64,000 bases of DNA, from positions 16,951,489 to 17,015,488 of the forward strand of contig CM026386.1 in assembly GCA_014843695.1 (NCBI GenBank). Reading direction: 5' to 3'. This document shows, piece by piece, positions 47,020-57,455 of the stretch. The translations under genes and the position numbers were made by a program. The notes under the pieces were generated by a model, which saw only the letters and a list, made by a program, of their open reading frames with translations, did no database searches and was not told the origin of the DNA. The DNA comes from Archivesica marissinica (Eukaryota > Mollusca > Bivalvia > Venerida > Vesicomyidae). Each line of letters opens with the position of its first letter. The first letter of the stretch is position 1.

Positions 47020-47214
47020 CAGGTGCGAAAGGTCCGGAGTTCGAGACCCGCTGGAGCCGTTATGATTGTACCCTTAGGCAAGTCATTTAAATTCCACGTT
47101 GCCTCTTCTCTCTCCCTCGTGGCGATGGATTCCATCAGGAATGAGGTCTCAAGAGTGATTAATATAAGTTGAAAGAAATTGTTTTGCAATCGAGCTAAAA
47201 TAATTTGTATAAAC
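47020..47214 (+). mobile_element. SINE-C, 5'-truncated
   Basis: Starts ttcaggtgcgaaaggtccgg within the head and is complete to caatcgagctaaaataattt. Confidence 0.85.
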
Positions 47215-47384
47215 AGATATTTTAGTTTCGTGGTAATATTTTAATCGTTTTTGTATAAGACCCGCGAGGGGTTTGACATTAATGGAGATCGATAGACCAG
47301 AAGGTATAATAAATTATTGTGTCTCGTGCACAACTGTCATCTACGATGACTCAATACCTGTGCAATTCAATGAGGGACCTCGCC

Positions 47385-47805
47385 GGCTTTTCTATTACCT
47401 CCATTGGCAAATAATTTATCACTAAATGTATAGCGGTCCTTTCAGTTGGAATCCTTTGTTTTTACAGTAGTTCCCTAACCAGATGTTGCGTTATGATAAA
47501 TGTGATTTTATCCAAATCATATTAATTGATTGATAATAAAATTGTACATATTTGATACCCATTGGATATACTGTAGGATATTTGTCGAGATATAGTAACA
47601 TAATAATTATAATATGAGAATACCCATTGGATATACTGTAGGATATATGTCGAGATATAGTAACATAATAATTATAATATGAGAAAGTGGAAGAAAATTG
47701 ATAGCATGTTGTGCAAAGGAAACAACGATAAAAACAAAGGAAACAACAAACTATTAGGGAGTAATCAGTATTCAGAGGCAGTAACTGACCGATGTCTCTC
47801 ATTCA
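47385..47805 (+). repeat. Dispersed segment, paralogue of 36505-36872, with an internal 77 bp duplication
   Basis: Colinear with the first copy, plus a tandem duplication of the acccattggatatactgtag ... tataatatgag piece at about 47555-47685. Confidence 0.75.
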
Positions 47806-48165
47806 CAAACAGATGAACACCATTATACAAGTATGCGTAATAATTTCTAATAATATTTCTATTTCACTGGGAATTGCCGATCGGACTACTTCTTTCGTTG
47901 ATGATAAACACACACTTATCCTACCTTCATGCGTAATAATGTTCAAAAATTGCCTGCCTAATAAATTTGCTTAATTAGTCAGTGCCTAATAAACCTTTTA
48001 TGACGTCATAATGCTGAGTGTATGACGTCATAATATTATATTCACAGATGGTATGATAAACCTTTCTAAAACTTCTTTCTCATCAGAAGATATGGTAAAT
48101 AGAATATTAGGAGTAACTGTCTTATAAACTTGAAATTATTAGGCCCGTTATCCGAAAGAATACGC
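47806..48165. other. No gene or repeat recognised
   Basis: Unassigned sequence. It contains two tatgacgtcataat palindromes (about 47998-48032) of CRE-like form. Confidence 0.4.
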
Positions 48166-48169
48166 GGCA

Positions 48170-48612
48170 CGGCCTTGGAATACGAGGCACGGCCTTGGAA
48201 TACGCGGCACGGCCTTGGAATACGAGGCACGGCCTTGGAATACGAGACACGGCCTTGGAATACGCGGCACGGCCTTGGAATACGAGGCACGGCCTTGGAA
48301 TACGAGGCACGGCCTTGGAATACGAGGCACGGCCTTGGAATACGAGGCACGGCCTTGGAATACGAGGCTCGGCCGTGGAATACGAGGCATGGCCTTGGAA
48401 TACGAGGCACGGCCGTGGAATACGAGGCACGGCCTTGGAATACGCGGCACGGCCTTGGAATACGAGGCACGGCCTTGGAATGCGAGGCACAGCCTTGGAA
48501 TGCGAGGCACGGCCTTGGAATGCGAGGCACGGCCTTGGAATGCGAGGCACAGCCTTGGAATGCGAGGCTCGGCCTTGGAATACGAGGCTCGCACGGTCTT
48601 GGAATACAAGGC
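48170..48612. repeat. 20 bp GC-rich minisatellite
   Basis: About 22 copies of cacggccttggaatacgagg. All three frames on both strands are open because the unit has no stop in any register. It stands out as GC-rich in an AT-rich setting. Confidence 0.97.
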
Positions 48613-48619
48613 TCGGCCT

Positions 48620-49297
48620 TGCCTTGTATATTGTCTCCAACTCGCCTAATAAATTAAAATTTATAAAGACAGTAACCTAATATTCATGTATGGCACACTT
48701 TATAAATATTGCAAACAACCAAAACTGACAGTAGCACTATATCATCTATATGCACGTATAACATGGACGGATCAATCATAACAGCAATTAAATAAAAAGA
48801 ATATTTGTTTGTTTAAAGCGACATTACATTGCAAAAAGCAAATCAAATGCATTTTTTCACGTATAAATGCATTGATACTACAAATTCTTTCGAAATCTAA
48901 CATTGAATCAATAAACAGTATTTTTGTGGTCTACTAACTTTCAAAATTGAAAGTAGGATTTCATATAATGATAAATCTGTACAATATATTCAGGATACAC
49001 ACGTATTACGCATGAATGTCGACCCTATTTACATTATTTTGCTATGTAAACAAACCGCGTATACGACGTTTGTTTATTAGTTGAAATACTCAGTTTTTGA
49101 GGCAAATATACCATATAATAGGAAATTTCATTCTGCAGAAATCTGCATTTTCATTGATGTAGTGTCGCTTTAAGTGAATGATAATATTTCACTCATGAAC
49201 ATAAATTATTATCAACGGTGGCTAGTCATTTCAATGCTTTCAATGTTCAATCTGAGAAATATAATTTGATCATACACTGATGCAAACAAATATTCTT
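48620..49297. other. AT-rich non-repetitive spacer
   Basis: No gene and no recognised repeat. Possibly unique sequence useful as an anchor. Confidence 0.45.
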
Positions 49298-49301
49298 TTA
49301 A

Positions 49302-49681
49302 CCGTTTCAACACCAAGTAACTGACATGGACTGGTGCATTGAACACCAAGTAACTGACATGGACTGGTGCATTCAACACCAAGAACTGACATGGACTGGT
49401 GTATTCAACACCAAGTAACTGATATGGACTGGTGCATTGAACACCAAGTAACTGACATGGACTGGTGCAATTCAACACCAAGTAACTGACATGGACTGGT
49501 GCATGATATGTTTAGACAAATAAATTAATAAGAAAATTACATTTGGATCAGTTCATTTATCAAAATGGGTCATTTTGTCTAATAATAGTATTACTGGCAA
49601 AAAGTGCAGATCCTGATGAGTTGGCTCATCTGGATCTACACTTCTTGTAAGCCTATTTAGAGGTCTGTGGTGTTGAAAGGT
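49302..49681 (+). mobile_element. TTAA-1 MITE with its terminal region amplified six times
   Basis: Starts at ttaaccgtttcaacacc. The end piece aacaccaagtaactgacatg plus gactggtgcatt is repeated six times (49309-49500) before the normal interior and right end (tgttgaaaggttta). Confidence 0.85.
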
Positions 49682-49798
49682 TTAATCTGAGTGAAACAGA
49701 ATATGGCGCATTGTCCGAATGTTCTGGAATTCAATAAATAAATTTGTGTTTATCACGCTCGTTGCCAAAATAAACAAACACTAAGTAAAGTCTCTTAA

Positions 49799-50031
49799 CC
49801 CATTCAACACCAAGTAACTCACATGGACTGGTCCATGATATTCTTAAACCAATAAATGAATCAGAAAATCACATTTGGACAAGTTCATTTATCAAAATGG
49901 GTAATTATGTCTAAATATAGTAATATTACTGGCAAAAAGTGCAGATCCTAATGAGACGGCTCGTCATGAGCCGGCTCATCTGGATCTACACTTTTTGTAA
50001 GCCTATTTAGAGGTCTATGGTGTTGAAAGGG
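49799..50031 (+). mobile_element. TTAA-1 MITE, unamplified
   Basis: TTAA at 49795-49798 and 50032-50035. Ends cccattcaacaccaag and gtgttgaaaggg. Single copy of each end. Confidence 0.9.
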
Positions 50032-50039
50032 TTAATTAA

Positions 50040-50390
50040 AGTCTAGGGTGGACAATGACAGTTTGACATGGAACCAAAACGAGATAGTTTTATTGGCGAG
50101 TAAATACATGTCTGTCAAATCTGGCAACGAGTCAGTTTTCGAGTCAAATCGAGACAAAATATCGTGTAGTCATGAAACACACACATTTTCTACATTTCAG
50201 TAACACTCGTGATGTCATAGTAACAGAACAGGAAGCTTCAAAAGCACAAACACTTAGCACTACAAGTTGATTCTGAAGTCATACGTTACATAGTATACAC
50301 ACAATAGTTTTGGCATCTTTTCGAAGAAATAATATACAGATATCAATATTAAATATATGTAAACATGTTCAAACTTTGAATGGAGAAATG
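50040..50390. other. No gene or repeat recognised
   Basis: Unassigned spacer before the next array. Confidence 0.45.
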
Positions 50391-50391
50391 A

Positions 50392-52095
50392 TGTGGTTGT
50401 ACATGGCGCTGTATGTTGCAGTTGTATATGGTGGTTGTACATGGTGTTGTATGTTGCAGTTGTATATGGTGGTTGTACATGGTGCTGTATGTTGCAGTTG
50501 TACATGGTGCTGTATGTTGCAGTTGTATATGGTGGTTGTACATGGTGCTGTATGTTGCAGTTGTACATGGTGCTGTATGTTGCAGTTGTATATGGTGGTT
50601 GTACATGGTGCTGTATGTTGCAGTTGTATATGGTGGTTGTACATGGTGTGTGCTGCTTTACGGCGTAATTGTGTATGGTGCTTTACGGCATAATTGTGTA
50701 TGGTGCTTTACGGCGTAATTGTGTATGGTGCTTTATGGCATAATTGTGTATGGTGCTTTACGGCATAATTGTGTATGGTGCTGTATGTAGATGGTGCTGT
50801 ACGCAGCAGTTGTGCGTGGCGGTTGTGTATGGTGGTTGTACGTGGTGCTTTACGTGGCAGTTGTATATGGTGGTTGTACGTGGTGCTTTACGTGGCAGTT
50901 GTGTATGGTGGTTGTACGTGGCAGTTGTATATGGTGGTTGTACGTGGTGCTTTACGTGGCAGTTGTACGTGGTGCTTTACATGGCAGTTGTATATGGTGG
51001 TTGTACGTGGTGCTTTACGTGGCAGTTGTGTATGGTGGTTGTACGTGGCAGTTGTATATGGTGGTTGTACGTGGTGCTTTATGTGGCAGTTGTGTATGGT
51101 GGTTGTACGTGGTGCTTTATGTGGCAGTTGTGTATGGTGGTTGTACGTGGCAGTTGTGTATGGTGGTTGTACGTGGCAGTTGTGTATGGTGGTTGTACGT
51201 GGTGCTTTATGTGGCAGTTGTGTATGGTGGTTGTACGTGGTGCTTTATGTGGCAGTTGTGTATGGTGGTTGTACGTGGCAGTTGTGTATGGTGGTTGTAC
51301 GTGGTGCTTTACGTGGCAGTTGTATATGGTGGTTGTACGTGGTGCTTTACGTGGCAGTTGTATATGGTGGTTGTACGTGGTGCTTTACGTGGCAGTTGTG
51401 TATGGTGGTTGTACGTGGCAGTTGTGTATGGTGGTTGTACGTGGTGCTTTACGTGGCAGTTGTGTATGGTGGTTGTACTGGTGGTTGTACGTGGTGTTTT
51501 ACGTGGCAGTTGTGTATGGTGGTTGTACATGGTGCTTTACGTGGCAGTTGTGTATGGTGGTTGTACGTGGTGTTTTACGTGGCAGTTGTGTATGGTGGTT
51601 GTACATGGTGCTTTACGTGGTAATTGTGTATGGTGGTTGTACATGGTGCTTTACGTGGCAGTTGTGTATGGTGGTTGTACGTGGTGTTTTAAGTGGCAGT
51701 TGTGTATGGTGGTTGTACGTGGTGCTTTACGTAGCAGTTGTGTATGGTGGTTGTATGTGGTGCTTTACGTGGTAGTTGTGTATGGTGGTTGTACGTGGTG
51801 CTTTACGTGGTAGTTGTACGTGGTGTTTTAAGTGGCAGTTGTGTATGGTGGTTGTACGTGGTGCTTTACGTAGCAGTTGTGTATGGTGGTTGTATGTGGT
51901 GCTTTACGTGGTAGTTGTGTATGGTGGTTGTACGTGGTGCTTTACGTGGTAGTTGTACGTGGTGTTTTAAGTGGCAGTTGTGTATGGTGGTTGTACGTGG
52001 TGCTTTACGTAGCAGTTGTGTATGGTGGTTGTATGTGGTGCTTTACGTGGTAGTTGTGTATGGTGGTTGTACGTGGTGCTTTACGTGGCGTTCTA
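50392..52095. repeat. GT-rich minisatellite
   Basis: Built from two alternating modules, tgtatatggtggttgtac(a/g) and tggtgctttacgtggcagt, in varying order. The first 250 bases use gctgtatgttgcagt, the rest gctttacgtggcagt. A block of about 130 bp (tggtagttgtacgtggtgtt) is repeated at 51807 and 51949. Long Val/Tyr/Trp/Cys frames are periodic artefacts. Confidence 0.95.
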
Positions 52096-52299
52096 TGTTG
52101 TAGTTGTACTTCGTTGCTGTTTAACAGCGTAGTTGTACTTGGTCGTTTTGTGGTTGTGCAAGGTGGTCATGGCTGTTCCGCCGCGATTGTACACCGTATA
52201 CCCCAGAATAAAGCAATGCTGAGGGTAACAAGAACTAGCAGTCAAGCTATATCTAGAATTTGGAGTTGGGCAATTCATTCGGCCACATGGTAAATAAAT

Positions 52300-53492
52300 A
52301 ATTAGTTTAGTGTAAGCTCTCTACACTAAGATTGTTAGCTTAGTGCAAGCTCTCTACACTAATATTGTTAGACTTAGTGCAAGCTCTCTACACTAAGATT
52401 GTTAGACTTAGTGCAAGCACTCTATATTGTTAGCTTAGTGTAAGCTCTCTACACTAAGATTGTTAGACTTAGTGCAAGCACTCTATATTGTTAGCTTAGT
52501 GTAAGATCTCTACACTAAGATTGTTAGCTTAGTGCAAGCTCTCTACACTAATATTGTTAGCTTAGTGTAAGCACTCTATATTGTTAGCTTAGTGCAAGCT
52601 CTCTACACTAAGATTGTTAGACTTAGTGCAAGCACTCTACACTAAGATTGTTAGCTTGTTAGTTTAGTGCAAGCTCTCTACACTAAGATTGTTAGTTTAG
52701 TGCAAGCACTCTACACTAAGATTGTTAGCTTAGTGCAAGCACTCTACACTAAGATTGTTAGCTTGTTAGTTTAGTGCAAGCTCTCTACACTAAGATTGTT
52801 AGTTTAGTGCAAGCACTCTACACTAAGATTGTTAGCTTAGTGCAAGCACTCTACACTAAGATTGTTAGCTTGTTAGTTTAGTGCAAGCTCTCTACACTAA
52901 GATTGTTAGTTTAGTGCAAGCACTCTACACTAAGATTGTTAGCTTAGTGCAAGCACTCTACACTAAGATTGTTAGCTTGTTAGTTTAGTGCAAGCTCTCT
53001 ACACTAAGATTGTTAGTTTAGTGCAAGCACTCTACACTAAGATTGTTAGCTTAGTGCAAGCACTCTACACTAAGATTGTTAGCTTGTTAGTTTAGTGCAA
53101 GCTCTCTACACTAAGATTGTTAGTTTAGTGCAAGCACTCTACACTAAGATTGTTAGCTTAGTGCAAGCACTCTACACTAAGATTGTTAGCTTAGTGCAAG
53201 CACTCTACACTAAGATTGTTGGCTTAATGCAAGCACTCTACACTAAGATTGTTAGCTTGTTAGTTAGTGCAAGCACTCTACACTGGCTTAATGCAAGCAC
53301 TCTACACTAAGATTGTTAGCTTGTTAGTTAGTGCAAGCACTCTACACTAAGATTGTTAGTTTAGTGCAAGCTCTCTACACCAAGATTGTTAGCTTGTTAG
53401 TTTAGTGGAAGCACTCTACACTAAGATTGTTAGCTTAATGCAAGCACTCTACACTAAGATTGTTAGCTTAATGCAAGCTCTCTACACTAAGA
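52300..53492. repeat. About 33 bp minisatellite with a 107 bp higher-order unit
   Basis: Base unit aagattgttagcttagtgca plus agctctctacact. Between 52651 and 53085 three units plus a short ttagcttgtt insert repeat exactly every 107 bp (52651, 52758, 52865, 52972, 53079). The array ends about 137 bases past the stop codon of profilin-1. Confidence 0.96.
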
Positions 53493-53628
53493 ATTTGCAT
53501 ATGAATGTAGCGATCACAGAGTAATGAGTGAGTTCTCGTTTTAACCTTAGTCATTCTAACAAAGAGCTTATTTAAGTCACTTAATTCATTATCAAGTTCA
53601 ATTAGTGAACAAATAAACCCTTCAACAG

Positions 53629-54024
53629 TTACAGTCCAGATTCCTTCAAGTACTTCACATGTTTCTCACACACTTGTACGGCATCACGTTGTTTCGGTCC
53701 TTTTTTCAACACAACAACAACTGCGTTATTGGACAACGCTACACAACCAAATTCTTTATCACCGTCGTTTTTCGTGATCACTTTACCACCTACGTGCTCT
53801 CCTTCCAACTCTCCAAGTATCATGAACTGTTTTCCGCCCCAATCTAGTTTTTCACAGTCCTCTAGAGATTGCTTTTTGGCCACTTTGATCATTACTGTTA
53901 CTTCTTGTGGGGTTGGATTGAAGCCCTCCGACCGGGCCCATATATTTCCGTCTAGGCCGCATATAATGGCTTCATCCGCACCATCTGCTTTCATTATATT
54001 CACATGATCATCCCAGGATGCCAT
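53629..54024 (-). CDS. Profilin-1
   Basis: Encodes a 131-residue profilin, the normal family length, in one uninterrupted exon. Profilins bind monomeric actin, promote nucleotide exchange, and bring actin to poly-proline proteins such as formins and Ena/VASP in the cytoplasm. Visible marks: the N-terminal helix MASWDDHV with Trp4, the strand-turn IICGLDGNIWA with Trp29, FNPTPQEV, then GGKQFMILGE and the C-terminal helix CEKHVKYLKESGL. Trp4, Trp29 and Tyr125 match poly-proline contacts in known profilins; the terminal Tyr of vertebrate forms is Leu here. ATG was chosen over an upstream in-frame Met because a clear acceptor (ttttattccag) abuts it. A first exon is proposed at 55500. Profilin-2 lies 8 kb upstream on the same strand. 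Confidence 0.95.
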   Translation of the reverse strand: MASWDDHVNIMKADGADEAIICGLDGNIWARSEGFNPTPQEVTVMIKVAKKQSLEDCEKLDWGGKQFMILGELEGEHVGGKVITKNDGDKEFGCVALSNNAVVVVLKKGPKQRDAVQVCEKHVKYLKESGL

Positions 54025-54077
54025 CTGGAATAAAAAAATGTGTATATCAAAGAGCAAGACAAAATTATTACCGGTAT

Positions 54078-54341
54078 ATGTTATATTTCGGGTTTTACGC
54101 CTGCATCAGCACCATTTCGGGCTATATCACCGGCGGGCAGTTTACTTAACAACACCTTTCCTGGGCAGGCTGCAGCGGTTAACCAGTACTTGGGTGCACC
54201 AACCTCCGTAAGAAACTGCCAACTTTTTCATATAAATGAGACACAGCCTGAGCGGGGCTCGAACCCGTGACCATCAATGATGATAGGTTACAGTGGTATA
54301 CAAGTCAGCGACCGTAACCACTCGACCACGGAGGCGGACCA
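54078..54341 (-). mobile_element. SINE-B with 13 bp target duplication
   Basis: Complete reverse copy in the proposed first intron of profilin-1. caagacaaaatta repeats on both sides. Confidence 0.92.
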
Positions 54342-54358
54342 AGACAAAATTAGATTAA

Positions 54359-54550
54359 CCCTTTCCCCCTTAGTAGCGCCTCTCGACGCCAATTGAGATA
54401 GATCGACACATTAGTCAAACAAGCTATAATAAAGATCGGAACAACCTCCATGAAGGTGGAGTAGGCAAGTTCACAGTTTATCCATTGCGTACGATTGGTA
54501 AATTACAGTCAAATGTATGAAATAAAACTACATCTCTATGGGGGAAAGGG
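54359..54550 (+). mobile_element. TTAA-4 MITE, compact unamplified copy
   Basis: TTAA at 54355-54358 and 54551-54554. The left end ccctttcccccttagtagcg matches the 55 bp array unit of 26701-28920. The right end ctctatgggggaaaggg matches the right end at 29375. Only 192 bp: one copy of each end. Confidence 0.85.
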
Positions 54551-54589
54551 TTAAATCAACAATAAAGGGGAGTCAATATGATCCGATTA

Positions 54590-54823
54590 GTTCATATAAA
54601 TTTATTTTAGCTCGATTGCGAAACAAGTTCTTACAACTTATATTAATCACTCTCGAGACCTCATTCCTGATGGAATCCATCGCCACGATGGAGAGAGAAG
54701 AGGCAATGTGGAAATTAACTGCCTTGCCTAAGGGCACAATCGTAACGGCTCCAGCTATGCTCGAACTCCGGACTTTTCGCACCTGAAGCGAACGCGCATC
54801 CACTGCGCTATCACGACTTCCAC
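54590..54823 (-). mobile_element. SINE-C
   Basis: Complete reverse copy, ataaatttattttagctcg to gctatcacgacttccac. Confidence 0.88.
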
Positions 54824-55074
54824 AATGATCTGAATATGGGACTCTTACCAGATGAGAGGGTCCGGAGAAATATTTTATCGCTCACCCGACTCCATTTTTT
54901 CCCCATCGGGGTCACCATTTTAACAATTTGGAAAGAGCAGTGTACATCGATCATTCCTACCAGGTTATAAAATGGATCTGCAGGGCCTCAAAATATACAA
55001 TGCAAATATTATAGCCAGTTACTTGTGAATTTATCCGATATCATGTAGCACGAGGAAAGCAATCATAAATAGTA

Positions 55075-55440
55075 CAGTTAAACCTGTTAATGGTCACTTC
55101 TATTATACAGTCAAACCTATGTTAGTGGTCACCTCTATTACAGTCAAACCTGTGTTAGTGGTCACCTCTATTATACAGTCAAACCTGTGTTAGTGGTAAC
55201 CCCTATTACAGTCAAACCTGTGTTAATGGTCACCTCTATTACAGTCAAACCTGTGTTAATGGTCACCTCTATTACAGTCAAACCTGTGTTAGTGGTCACC
55301 TCTATTAGGCAGCCAACCTGCATTAAGCAGCCAGTTTCCAGATTCCCAATATGTTAGTTTATTATATATTTAACAGCCACCTGTGCTAAGCAGCCACTTT
55401 GTGATTACCTTGGCTGGCTGCTTAAGACAGGTTTGACGCT
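55075..55440 (+). mobile_element. Tc1/pogo-like MITE with its left end repeated seven times
   Basis: Begins after TA with cagttaaacctgttaatggt and ends cttaagacaggtttgacg before TA, giving inverted ends of about 14 bp. From 55075 to 55310 the end piece cagtcaaacctgtgttagtg plus gtcacctctatta is repeated about seven times. The interior carries two ctaagcagccac pieces. No transposase. Confidence 0.7.
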
Positions 55441-55499
55441 ATATATACTGTTTGTTTCATCCGCGTACATCACTTTAATGGATATCAAAGAATACTTAC

Positions 55500-55610
55500 C
55501 ATTACACGGTGCACTTTCCGCATTGTCCAAGAAGGATAGGACCACAAAAATTATTGTTTTGATTCTCATCCAAATTTTGTGAAAAAATATGGCGGGTGGG
55601 ACACTTATTT
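55500..55610 (-). other. Proposed 5' exon of profilin-1
   Basis: On the - strand, gcaccgtgtaatg is followed by a strong donor gtaagtatt. The 5' limit is not defined. Splicing to 54024 would place an ATG at the very end of this exon directly in frame before the ATG of the coding exon (ATG/ATG GCA). Upstream, three copies of gcacctcgt are spaced about 15 bases apart (55630-55670). This is inferred from splice signals only. Confidence 0.5.
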
Positions 55611-56045
55611 TCAGGCAGTACTAAAACGAGGTGCTGAATGACGAGGTGCTGAACCACGAGGTGCTGTAGCATGCAATAGTGCTTTGGAATAATAATACAT
55701 GAAATAAAACGGGTGTTTACTTTGTTTTATATGAACACTATTCGAAAACTAGTTGAGACTAGACTGGAACTGACTAGAATATTATATACTGGATCAGAGG
55801 TCCAGTTAAGGGGCTTAATTTGAGGGAAAATTTGTTATTTTTTCACCAAAACTGCCAAGTTGCCATTTTGGGGAGGAATTATAAATACCATTTGGTCAAC
55901 ATAAGCACCTCGCTCACACATATGGTAAGCTCAATCATCATCAAGCACCTTAAGTTGAGCTCTGATCTAGATCCATGATTCTGCACATAAATGACGTGTT
56001 TGCTAAATCATTACGTAGTCCAGTGGTTAATACGATGGACTGGTA
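55611..56045. other. Region upstream of profilin-1, candidate promoter
   Basis: Contains the three spaced gaggtgctga motifs and no clear repeat family until a decayed SINE-A head (tagtccagtggttaatacga) at about 56015. No TATA box is obvious. Confidence 0.3.
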
Positions 56046-56048
56046 ATA

Positions 56049-56286
56049 TTATCCTGAAGATATTAGTCATTTTAGATTTTGGAGGATAGTGCAATGATAC
56101 AGACAGAGACCCATTCCAGAGTCTCCTCTGGTTCTTTTACGTGCACGGTGTACAGCACCGACATGAGACCTCGGTTTAATGTCCCATCTGAAAGACTTAA
56201 TTTTATTAGGGTCAGACGGGGGATCGAACCTGCGATCCCTGGATTACCAGTCCAGCGTTTTACCACTGGGCTACAGATCCGTCTTT
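56049..56286 (-). mobile_element. SINE-A, complete
   Basis: Reverse copy with body and full tRNA-Thr-like head (ggattaccagtccagcg, gtctgtagccc in reverse). It gives the reference structure for the other SINE-A fragments. Confidence 0.88.
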
Positions 56287-56371
56287 TTCTTTTTATCAGA
56301 ATATAGGATAGTATTTATAGAACTGATAAATATAAATTCATATGGCTCATTAAACTCGTCTTCAAAAAAAT

Positions 56372-56806
56372 TAGGGATGGCAATGAATGTTCGAATATTC
56401 GTTCGAACGTCCGAATATTAAAACCATATTCGAATATTAAAAAAAAATTCAAATCAAATTTTAATCAATTGCAGTTAAATCAGAACTTAAAAGGATATAT
56501 ATGTTTGTTTAAATTTCAATCAATTAAGTTTCGAAAACAAAGAATGACCCAATGCGTGCCCGAAGGTGTGAAATGTCATCGCGATTTGGCTCCAAATAAC
56601 AAAGGAGGGTGATGACATGTTGTTCACACCTTACAGGGGTCACTAATTGATTAATGCAGTCTATTTGACGGGACACAAACTGAGAAGCATTTGTTTTACA
56701 GATACTAACTGTAGTGGAAATCGAAAGTTGGAGAAATTTGCGAATATTCGTTCGGAAGATTATTCGAATATTCGAATATCACAATCACCATTCGTTGCCA
56801 TCCCTA
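56372..56806. mobile_element. hAT-like MITE (hAT-3)
   Basis: Inverted ends tagggatggcaatgaatg and cattcgttgccatcccta. 8 bp flanking repeat aaaaaaat / aaacaaat (one mismatch). Subterminal palindromes of gttcgaatattcgttcgaac type. The ends resemble hAT-2 (gatggcaacga). 435 bp, no coding. Confidence 0.85.
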
Positions 56807-56904
56807 AAACAAATACAAGGATCGGCAGAGCATCGCCATGTCTATTTTCCTCCAATTCGTCTAATAAATTGATATTTATAAGACAGAAACCTAATAAATT
56901 GCAT

Positions 56905-56975
56905 TGCATTGTTTGTTTGGGTTTTACGCCTTCATCAGCACCATTTTGGGCTATATCGCCGACTGGCAGTTTACC
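56905..56975 (-). mobile_element. SINE-B tail fragment
   Basis: gggttttacgccttcatcag and ctatatcgccgactggcagt only. Confidence 0.7.
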
Positions 56976-57095
56976 CCGATAGGAAACCTAATATTTTCTC
57001 TATATACAGTGAATGAACCCAATATGAAACAGAAACTAAAGACTTGGAGACGAGTTCAAATTAGAGATTTGTTAGGCTTAAATGGCTCGTCTTAG

Positions 57096-57165
57096 CAGGG
57101 ATCATTCTAGAGGGCGATGTGGGCGAAATAGTCGCCCTAGGGACCCTGACTTAGAATGAACCCTG
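57096..57165 (+). mobile_element. CAG-1 MITE reduced to 70 bp
   Basis: Left 55 bases (cagggatcattctagagg ... gggaccctgact) joined directly to tagaatgaaccctg. The target duplication cttag is intact on both sides (57091-57095, 57166-57170), so the internal deletion preceded or spared the ends. Confidence 0.9.
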
Positions 57166-57243
57166 CTTAGTGGAGATTTCTCCTGGATAAACAAAGCTCA
57201 ACTTGGCACAGCTAGAAACAAGGCAGATATATACATGATACTT

Positions 57244-57455
57244 TATTTGCGTGTGTGTGCGTTTTATTTATCGTTACTACGGGTTGCCCATATGAGCGAC
57301 GCCTCCTGAAGACATTAGTCAGTTTAGATTTTGGAGGATAGTGCAATGATACAGACAGAGACCTCTCTGGTTCTTTACGTGTCACAGTGTAAAGCACCGA
57401 CTCAAGACCTTGGTTTAAAATCCCAATCGAAAGACTTAATTTTATTAGGGTCAGA
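57244..57455 (-). mobile_element. SINE-A, cut by the assembly gap
   Basis: gttttatttatcgttactac through the body to ttttattagggtcaga, where the N run starts. Confidence 0.85.

Noticed and set aside
47998..48032. Two tatgacgtcata CRE-like palindromes
   Set aside because: No gene lies next to them, and two copies can arise by a short duplication; not reported as regulatory.
48066..48657. Open frames of 140-175 codons in all six frames
   Set aside because: The 20 bp GC-rich unit has no stop in any register.
50744..51813. Cys/Trp/Val-rich frames of about 340 codons
   Set aside because: Product of the GT-rich minisatellite in all forward frames; no domain.
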